Below, in pieces: positions 62,779 to 64,000 of a DNA stretch of 64,000 nt (within the stretch, counting starts at the first letter, position 1; each line of letters begins with the position of its first letter). The notes under the pieces were generated by a model. It ran no database searches and was not told the DNA's origin. It saw only the letters and a program-made list of their open reading frames with translations. A program made the position numbers and the translations under genes. The stretch lies in contig WBZZ01001089.1 in NCBI GenBank assembly GCA_019918135.1, forward strand, positions 62,501-126,500, read 5' to 3'. Source of the DNA: Paulinella micropora (Eukaryota; Cercozoa; Imbricatea; Euglyphida; Paulinellidae).

Positions 62779-63415
62779 ACTGGCCTGGCTTGACCAAATA
62801 ATTCAGGGCTGCGACGAACTGCTGGAATGTGCTTTCGTTACCTTCGATGAAAGGGTCACGAGCAACTTTCGTCACGGCGGTGAGAAACTACAGTCCTTGG
62901 GCTTCCTCAGCAGCTGGTCCAGCGACGGTGCCGGCGAGGAGGAGGAGTCGGACGAGGAGGAGGAGTCGGACGATGCGACAACAAGGGCGCCCCCCAGCAG
63001 CCCCGCGTGGCATACGAGATGCCAGACGCACGCGCTAGAAGCGCAGGCCAAAACCGAAAAGGTGGTCCTCCGCGAAAAGCACCGCTTGGCCTACAAAGCA
63101 CAAATTACAGGCGAAGCCAAGTTCGAGGAGCTGTCGAAAGAAATCCAGGAAGCACAGAGCCTCGAACAGCTGAAGCAGCTGAGCTTAGACATCGTGACTG
63201 CATTTTCAGGGTGTGATATCATTGCCAATGAATCCAAGAGAATGTTTCGAATTTTAAGGGCTGAAGCAGATTTCGGCTGTTTTCAATACTGTTCACGAAA
63301 GCACTGCGGCGAGATTCGTCTCATTTACGACTTTGCTAACGGCCCGCTCCTGGAGTCCTGCCTCTGCGGCGATGGTGGGGATACAGAAGAGGAGGATGAT
63401 TTGAATGAAGAATAG
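62779..63415 (+). CDS. Acidic Cys-containing protein, partial 5' end
   Basis: The frame opens after a TGA at about 62776. No ATG is seen before the domain, but an acceptor-like AATTCAG at about 62803 may start the exon. A short acidic stretch (EEEESDEEEESDD), a charged helical middle and a C-terminal Cys/His pattern (CFQYCSRKHCGEIR, then SCLCGDGG) are followed by an acidic tail. The Cys/His group could bind zinc. No family recognised. Confidence 0.45.
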
Positions 63416-63785
63416 AGGAGAGAGTGAGAGAGAGAGAGACGGAGCGTGTGGTTAGGGGGGGGGGGGAGATGAAATAAGGAAGGAAAGGCTGGCTGCGGTG
63501 TCCACCCTCCCATCTTTTTTTAAATTAAACAATCATTGCTTTATCTAAATTTTTTTGAAAAGGGGGAGCGAAAGGGATAGGAGACGAAAAGAAGGAGATA
63601 GAGAGTAAGGAAGGGGGGGGGGGTTGGCAAAATAGTAGATGAAGCAGCTCTCCCTCCTTTTTTCCTGAGACTTTAAGGATAAAATAAAAGAGAGTCCTTT
63701 CCGGGTCTGGTCTAGAATGTAAAAAAAAACGACACACCTAAATGAACACAAAATCATAGCCTGCACCTAAGCATCATTTGCCTGC
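63416..63785. other. Intergenic, GA and G-runs
   Basis: (GA)n, G-runs at about 63455 and 63615, and AT-rich patches. No gene seen. Confidence 0.7.
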
Positions 63786-64000
63786 CGCAGTGCGCCAGGC
63801 AATCTTTCAGGGTCTTCGACTGAAGCTCGATACAGCGTATTGTGACGAGTGCGGCAGAGAAAAGGAGCCAAGCAGTATCGGTAGCTTTCGTCGCCGTGTC
63901 CTGCGTTGGCAGCCCTTTAGCCCAAACCTGTGCACAGCCATACGCGAGGGGGGGCTGGACAGCCTGGCGGCGGCGGTAAAGACTGAAGACATGACAGACG
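63786..64000 (+). CDS. Zinc-finger family Z, member 3, cut by window end
   Basis: Open on the plus strand to the window edge. Reads AVRQAIFQGLRLKLDTAY, then CDECGREK, VLRWQPFSPNL and SLAAAVKTEDMTD. The helix-CxxCG-VLRWQ layout matches members 1 and 2. The start is not fixed (no ATG nearby). Confidence 0.6.

Noticed and set aside
1..64000. CRISPR arrays, rRNA genes or bacterial operons
   Set aside because: No regularly spaced repeats with unique spacers, no rRNA-like sequence, and spliced genes argue for a eukaryote.

Overview
The window reads as eukaryotic chromosomal DNA carrying a large, partly decayed insertion of a nucleocytoplasmic large DNA virus (Nucleocytoviricota-like). The viral calls rest on recognisable core proteins: a double jelly-roll major capsid protein (43363-45202, minus), an A32/FtsK-HerA type packaging ATPase (52920-54548, plus), a VLTF3-like late transcription factor (58008-58907, minus), a VLTF2-like zinc finger protein (58933-59454, plus) and a PCNA-like sliding clamp (59437-60374, minus). 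The eukaryotic setting rests on spliceosomal introns, (ATGT)n, (TA)n, (GATA)n and (ATT)n microsatellites, a tRNA-derived SINE and two tandem non-LTR retrotransposons. The host cannot be named from sequence alone; the ichthyosporean Amoebidium is one lineage reported to carry giant-virus insertions, but nothing here proves that identity.

Layout. 1-6750 is host-like: polypyrimidine and GC-rich low-complexity sequence, (ATGT)n tracts, a perfect 39-bp inverted repeat, a tandem array of about 850-900 bp units (2294-4310), a spliced AT-rich gene (4316-5625) and an 840-bp dispersed repeat R (5905-6745). 6814-25796 is GC-rich and virus-like, mostly unrecognised genes: a cysteine-protease-like protein, a poly-lysine protein, membrane and Cys-rich proteins, an AlkB-like 2OG oxygenase and an EGF/FG-GAP glycoprotein. 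25796-35640 is a host-type repeat block: two head-to-tail RLE-class LINEs, a 473-bp tandem repeat and the SINE. 35762-60620 is virus-like again: a Skp1 fragment, two F-box proteins, a BspA/PKD surface protein, the capsid/morphogenesis cluster (42.8-54.5 kb), a protelomerase-like tyrosine recombinase, VLTF3, VLTF2-like and PCNA. 60608-61917 is a second block of host repeats (an inverted piece of the 4.7-5.1 kb gene plus a second R copy) that cuts viral genes. 61918-64000 returns to virus-like genes, including two members of a zinc-finger family that also has a member at 17 kb.

How the parts may work together (inference): packaging ATPase, capsid, small membrane proteins and a very large coiled-coil protein form a virion assembly block; VLTF3 and the VLTF2-like protein would drive late transcription; PCNA and the recombinase would serve genome replication and terminus processing; Skp1 plus F-box proteins suggest control of host ubiquitin ligases. 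Many genes carry in-frame stops and frameshifts, so the copy is probably not functional as a virus, although homopolymer-linked frameshifts could in part be assembly errors. A few genes (201-aa spliced gene, 487-aa gene, 338-aa gene, F-box 2, LINE copy 2) are intact.
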